Of a DNA stretch of 7,886 bases, positions 4,809-7,886 are shown one piece after another; position 1 is the first letter of the stretch, and each line of letters starts with the position of its first letter. Both the position numbers and the translations under genes were made by a program. This stretch comes from Rhodospirillaceae bacterium CCH5-H10. GTDB taxonomy: Bacteria > Pseudomonadota > Alphaproteobacteria > Reyranellales > Reyranellaceae. The notes beneath the pieces were generated by a model. That model searched no databases, was not told where the DNA came from, and saw only the letters and a list, made by a program, of their open reading frames with translations. The DNA is taken from positions 1 to 7,886 of the forward strand of contig LSKJ01000194.1 in assembly GCA_001557035.1 (NCBI GenBank), in the 5' to 3' direction.

Positions 4809-6242
4809 GTGGCCAAGGCTTTCCCGACCGACAATCCCTTCCTCAAGGGCTACTTCGCACCGGTCAACACCGAGGCCGATGCCGGCCATCTCCAGATCAG
4901 CGGCGAGATGCCCAGGGAACTCTGCGGCACCCTTTACCGCAACGGACCCAACCCGCAGTTCGCGCCGCGCGGGCCCTATCACTGGTTCGGCGGCGACGGC
5001 ATGATCCACGCCTTCCACATCGAGAACGGCAACGTCTCCTACAAGAACCGCTGGGTGCGGACGCCGAAGTGGAAGATCGAGAACGAGGAAGGCGAAGGCC
5101 TCTCCGGCACGTTCGGCAATCCGCGCTACACCGACCCGCGCGTGTTCGCGCTGAACTCGACCATCGCCAACACCAACATCGTCTGGCACGGCGGCAAGCT
5201 TCTGGCGCTGGAGGAAGCACACGCGCCCTTCTCGCTCGACCCGAAGAGCCTGATGCCGGTCGGACCGAAGGACGGCGGCTACGAGACGTTCGGCGACCAG
5301 CTGATCGGGCCGTTCACGGCACACCCGAAGTTCGATCCCGAGACCGGCGAGATGATCTTCTTCGGCTATTCGGCGACCGGCCGCTTCACCAAGGAAGTCA
5401 GCATCCAGACCGTGACCGCGGACGGCACGGTGACGCGCGCCGAGATCCTCGACGGGCCGTTCCCCTCGATGATCCACGACTTCGCGGTGACGAAGAACTG
5501 GATCGTCGTGCCGATCTTCCCGCTCACCTCGTCGATGGAGCGCGCCATGGGCGGCCTGCCGCCCTTCGCCTGGGAGCCGGACAAGGGCACGCACATCGCC
5601 TTCATCCCGCGCAACGGCACCGTGGCCGACGTGAAGTGGGTGACCGCGCCGCCGTCCTACGTCTTCCACCCGATGAACCATTTCGAGACCGACGACGGCA
5701 AGATCGTGATCGACGTCATGAAGTACGACGTGGCACCGCTGTTCCCGCTGCCCGACGGCTCGCCCTCCACCAAGGAGCCGCCGGCCGCGCGCCTGTTCCG
5801 CTGGACCTTCGACCTCGACGGCCACGGCAACACCTTCCGCGAGGAACAGCTCGACGATCGCGCCGGCGAGTTCCCGCGCTTCGACGAGCGCTTCTGCATG
5901 AGCGACTACCGGCATGGCTGGATCGTGTCGGGCAACATCACCCATGCCGGCGTGCGTCGCGGCGAGGGCATCACCCACTACGACCTGAAGAAAGGCACCA
6001 ACGCCACCTGGAAGGCGGGAGACGACGACCGGTTCGGCGAGCCGGTCTTCGTGCCGCGCCACGACACGGCGGCCGAGGGCGACGGCTGGGTGCTGGCGAC
6101 GATCTTCCGCTCCGCCGAGGGCCGCAGCGATCTCGGGGTGTTCGAGGCGACCGACATCACCAAGGGCCCCGTGGCGCTGGCCCATCTCAGCAGCCGCGTC
6201 CCGGCGGGCTTCCACGGCAACTGGCGGCCCGGTACGCTGTAG
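4809..6242 (+). CDS. carotenoid cleavage oxygenase family protein
   Basis: This 477-aa non-haem Fe(II) dioxygenase of the carotenoid oxygenase/RPE65/lignostilbene dioxygenase family cleaves a C=C bond in a conjugated substrate to give two carbonyl products. All four iron-ligand histidines are present in context: His172 (FTAHPK), His223 (MIHDFA), His287 (VFHPMN) and His469 (GFHGNW). The three second-shell glutamates are also present: Glu136 (LALEEA), Glu354 (GEFPRFDERF) and Glu411 (GEPVFVP). Other blade signatures are GTLYRNGPNP (40-49) and HWFGGDGMIHAFHI (58-71). Length is normal for bacterial members and no signal peptide is seen, so it is cytoplasmic. The start is GTG with AAGGAG at ideal spacing. 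It is first in a cluster with a GST 1 nt downstream. Substrate could be an apocarotenoid, a stilbene or another styrenyl aromatic; Glu135 stands where I recall stilbene-cleaving members having Lys, which weakens the stilbene option. Confidence 0.93.
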   Translation: MAKAFPTDNPFLKGYFAPVNTEADAGHLQISGEMPRELCGTLYRNGPNPQFAPRGPYHWFGGDGMIHAFHIENGNVSYKNRWVRTPKWKIENEEGEGLSGTFGNPRYTDPRVFALNSTIANTNIVWHGGKLLALEEAHAPFSLDPKSLMPVGPKDGGYETFGDQLIGPFTAHPKFDPETGEMIFFGYSATGRFTKEVSIQTVTADGTVTRAEILDGPFPSMIHDFAVTKNWIVVPIFPLTSSMERAMGGLPPFAWEPDKGTHIAFIPRNGTVADVKWVTAPPSYVFHPMNHFETDDGKIVIDVMKYDVAPLFPLPDGSPSTKEPPAARLFRWTFDLDGHGNTFREEQLDDRAGEFPRFDERFCMSDYRHGWIVSGNITHAGVRRGEGITHYDLKKGTNATWKAGDDDRFGEPVFVPRHDTAAEGDGWVLATIFRSAEGRSDLGVFEATDITKGPVALAHLSSRVPAGFHGNWRPGTL

Positions 6243-6243
6243 G

Positions 6244-6909
6244 ATGATCACCGTCCATCACCTGAACAATTCCCGGTCGCAGCGCATCCTCTGGATGCTC
6301 GAGGAACTCGGCCTGCCCTACGAGGTGAAGCGCTATCAGCGCCAGCCGTCGATGCAGGCGCCGCAGGAATTGCGCAACGTCCATCCGCTGGGCAAGTCAC
6401 CGGTCATCACCGACGGCGACAAGGTGCTGGCCGAGTCCGGCGCCATCCTCGAGTACCTGTCGGAGACCTACGGCGGCGGCAGGTTCACACCCGCCCCCGG
6501 CACGCCGGAGCGGCTGCACTACACCTATTTCATGCACTACGCGGAGGGCTCGCTGATGCCGCTCCTGTTCATGAAGCTGGTGTTCGGCCGCATCCCCTCG
6601 CGCGTGCCCTTCTTCATGCGGCCGGTGGCGCGCGCCATTTCCGCCGGCGCCGACAAGACGCTGCTGATGCCGCAGATCGGCAACCACTTCATGTTCCTCG
6701 AAGGCGAGCTGTCGCGACGCGAATGGTTCGCCGGCCCCGAGTTCACCGCCGCCGACATCCAGATGAGCTTCCCGCTGGAGGCCGCGACCGCGCGCTCGCC
6801 CCTGATCAACAAGATGCCGAAGCTGAAAGGCTTCCTCGACCGCATCCATGCCCGGCCCGCCTACAAGCGGGCGCTGGACAAGGGCGGCGCCTACGAGCTG
6901 GCGAAGTAG
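6244..6909 (+). CDS. glutathione S-transferase
   Basis: This 221-aa cytosolic GST has an N-terminal thioredoxin-fold domain (about 1-80) and an all-helical C-terminal domain. Family features are the NSRSQRILWMLEELGLPYE segment (9-27), holding the likely glutathione-activating Ser10 or neighbouring Asn9/Arg11; the cis-Pro motif PLGKSPV (48-54); and the glutathione-gamma-glutamyl contact E-S-G-A-I (Glu64-Ser65). The C-terminal half carries the N-capping box FTAADIQMSF (Thr168, Asp171). Overall it resembles the Gtt1-like/bacterial GST group rather than LigE/LigF-type beta-etherases, a judgement from memory of motifs. ATG at 6244 follows the carotenoid oxygenase TAG by a single base and has no obvious Shine-Dalgarno sequence, so translation is probably coupled. 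A role in conjugating or isomerising reactive aldehyde or epoxide products of the oxygenase is plausible but inferred. Confidence 0.92.
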   Translation: MITVHHLNNSRSQRILWMLEELGLPYEVKRYQRQPSMQAPQELRNVHPLGKSPVITDGDKVLAESGAILEYLSETYGGGRFTPAPGTPERLHYTYFMHYAEGSLMPLLFMKLVFGRIPSRVPFFMRPVARAISAGADKTLLMPQIGNHFMFLEGELSRREWFAGPEFTAADIQMSFPLEAATARSPLINKMPKLKGFLDRIHARPAYKRALDKGGAYELAK

Positions 6910-6978
6910 CGAAAAAGACCGCGGCCGTGCTAGGCCCGTAGCCAATACGACGAACAGACGAATCCAAGGAGCGAAACG
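6910..6978 (+). promoter_or_regulatory. GST-NMO intergenic gap with AAGGAG ribosome-binding site
   Basis: These 69 nt contain an AAGGAG at 6966-6971, 7 nt before the ATG at 6979. No strong hairpin-plus-T terminator is seen after the GST gene, so read-through into the flavoprotein gene is likely; a local promoter is not excluded. Confidence 0.6.
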
Positions 6979-7886
6979 ATGTCCCTACCCGCCCTGCTGC
7001 GCGACAACCTCTCGATCCCGGTGGTCGGCGCGCCGCTGTTCATCGTGTCCAACCCGGACCTCGTCATCGAGCAGTGCAAGGCGGGAGTCGTCGGCTCCTT
7101 CCCGGCGCTCAACGCGCGCCCGAAGGAGATGCTCGAGGAGTGGCTGAAGCGCATCACCGGCGAGCTGGCCGACTACAAGGCCAAGCATCCGGAGAAGAAG
7201 GTCGCGCCCTTCGCGGTCAACCAGATCGTCCACTCGTCGAACGACCGCCTGCAGCACGACGTCGACATGTGCGAGAAGTACAAGGTGCCGATCCAGATCA
7301 CGTCGCTGCGCGCACCCGACGACGTCGTCGTCTCGGCGCACCGCTACGGCTGCCTGGTGTTCCACGACGTGACCAACGTGGCGCATGCCAAGCGCGCCCT
7401 GAAGGCCGGCGTCGACGGCCTCATCCTGGTCTGCGCCGGCGCCGGCGGACATGCCGGCCGCCTCTCGCCGCTCGCGCTGGTACCGGAAGTGCGCCAGTTC
7501 TACGACGGCACGATCCTGCTGTCGGGCTCGATCTCCAACGGCGCCTCGGTGCTTGCGGCCCAGGCGATGGGCGCCGACCTCGCCTATCTCGGCACGCGCT
7601 TCACCGCGTCGAAGGAAGGCAATGCGACCGACGCCAACAAGCAGTGCATCATCGATTCCACCGGCGAGGAGATCGTCTACACCAACCTCTTCACCGGCGT
7701 GCACGGCAACTACATGAAGCGCAGCATCGCGGCCGCCGGCCTCGATCCCGACGCGCTGCCGGAAGCCGACAAGAGCAAGATGAACTTCGGCTCGGGCGGC
7801 AACATGAAGGTCAAGGCGTGGCGCGACATCTGGGGCGCCGGCCAGGGCGTCGGCCAGATCCACGATGCGCCGCCGGCCGCCGAGAT
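6979..7886 (+). CDS. nitronate monooxygenase / 2-nitropropane dioxygenase family flavoprotein, 3'-truncated
   Basis: The first 302 residues of an FMN-dependent TIM-barrel oxidoreductase are in the window; the frame stays open to the last base. Family markers in order: GAPLFIVSNPDLV (17-29), the FMN-phosphate/substrate motif; AGAGGHAG (153-160), with the presumed catalytic base His158; SGSISNG (182-188); and LGTRFTASKE (204-213). A late W-x-A-G-Q-G-V-G segment (285-292) closes the visible part. Enzymes of this group oxidise alkyl nitronates, but related members are NADH:quinone reductases or enoyl reductases (FabK type), so the exact reaction is uncertain. Family length is about 320-380 aa, so only a short C-terminal piece should be missing. 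The start has AAGGAG at 7 nt. Position 69 nt after the GST gene on the same strand suggests membership of the carotenoid oxygenase cluster. Confidence 0.9.
   Translation, partial: MSLPALLRDNLSIPVVGAPLFIVSNPDLVIEQCKAGVVGSFPALNARPKEMLEEWLKRITGELADYKAKHPEKKVAPFAVNQIVHSSNDRLQHDVDMCEKYKVPIQITSLRAPDDVVVSAHRYGCLVFHDVTNVAHAKRALKAGVDGLILVCAGAGGHAGRLSPLALVPEVRQFYDGTILLSGSISNGASVLAAQAMGADLAYLGTRFTASKEGNATDANKQCIIDSTGEEIVYTNLFTGVHGNYMKRSIAAAGLDPDALPEADKSKMNFGSGGNMKVKAWRDIWGAGQGVGQIHDAPPAAE

Noticed and set aside
4788..6251. Long (487-codon) open frame antisense to the carotenoid oxygenase gene
   Set aside because: It mirrors a gene with all catalytic residues intact; its product is a low-complexity Arg/His/Ala/Val/Glu-rich string typical of antisense frames in GC-rich DNA, with no recognisable domain.

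Overview
This GC-rich window carries nine protein-coding genes, two of them cut by the window edges, and almost no non-coding space. The high GC content, strong G/C preference at third codon positions, GTG starts and a hairpin-rich CCTCCCC/GGGGAGG repeat suggest an alphaproteobacterium (Hyphomicrobiales/Rhodospirillales-like). That placement is inference; there is no rRNA or marker gene to confirm it.

Left block (1-3093, + strand): the 3' part of an alpha/beta-hydrolase esterase overlaps by 4 nt (ATGA) a class-C beta-lactamase-fold serine hydrolase. A 128-bp mirror-symmetric composite of REP-like hairpins follows. Its right end appears to supply the Shine-Dalgarno sequence of the next gene, a 12-TM MFS transporter.

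Middle block (3067-4678, - strand): a GNAT acetyltransferase converges on the MFS gene and overlaps its 3' end by 27 nt. Upstream of it lies a two-gene unit: an 86-aa unrecognised protein whose stop overlaps (GTGA) the GTG start of an AbiEii/AbiGii-type nucleotidyltransferase. The nucleotidyltransferase is visibly less GC-rich than the flanks (two sampled 60-nt lines count to about 47% and 52% GC, against 70% in the carotenoid oxygenase gene), which suggests acquired DNA. Gene order and overlap resemble an antitoxin-toxin or anti-phage pair. The small partner is much shorter than the classical AbiEi antitoxin, so this is the best candidate in the window for a little-described system.

Right block (4749-7886, + strand): a perfect 16-bp inverted repeat with a 9-nt spacer sits directly in front of a carotenoid cleavage oxygenase gene. 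A glutathione S-transferase follows 1 nt later, and after 69 nt a 2-nitropropane dioxygenase/nitronate monooxygenase-family flavoprotein that runs off the right edge. The three look like a catabolic or detoxification cluster: oxidative cleavage of a conjugated substrate, glutathione handling of reactive products, and a flavin-dependent oxidation. The inverted repeat is a plausible operator or mRNA hairpin controlling it. The true substrate cannot be read from the sequence.
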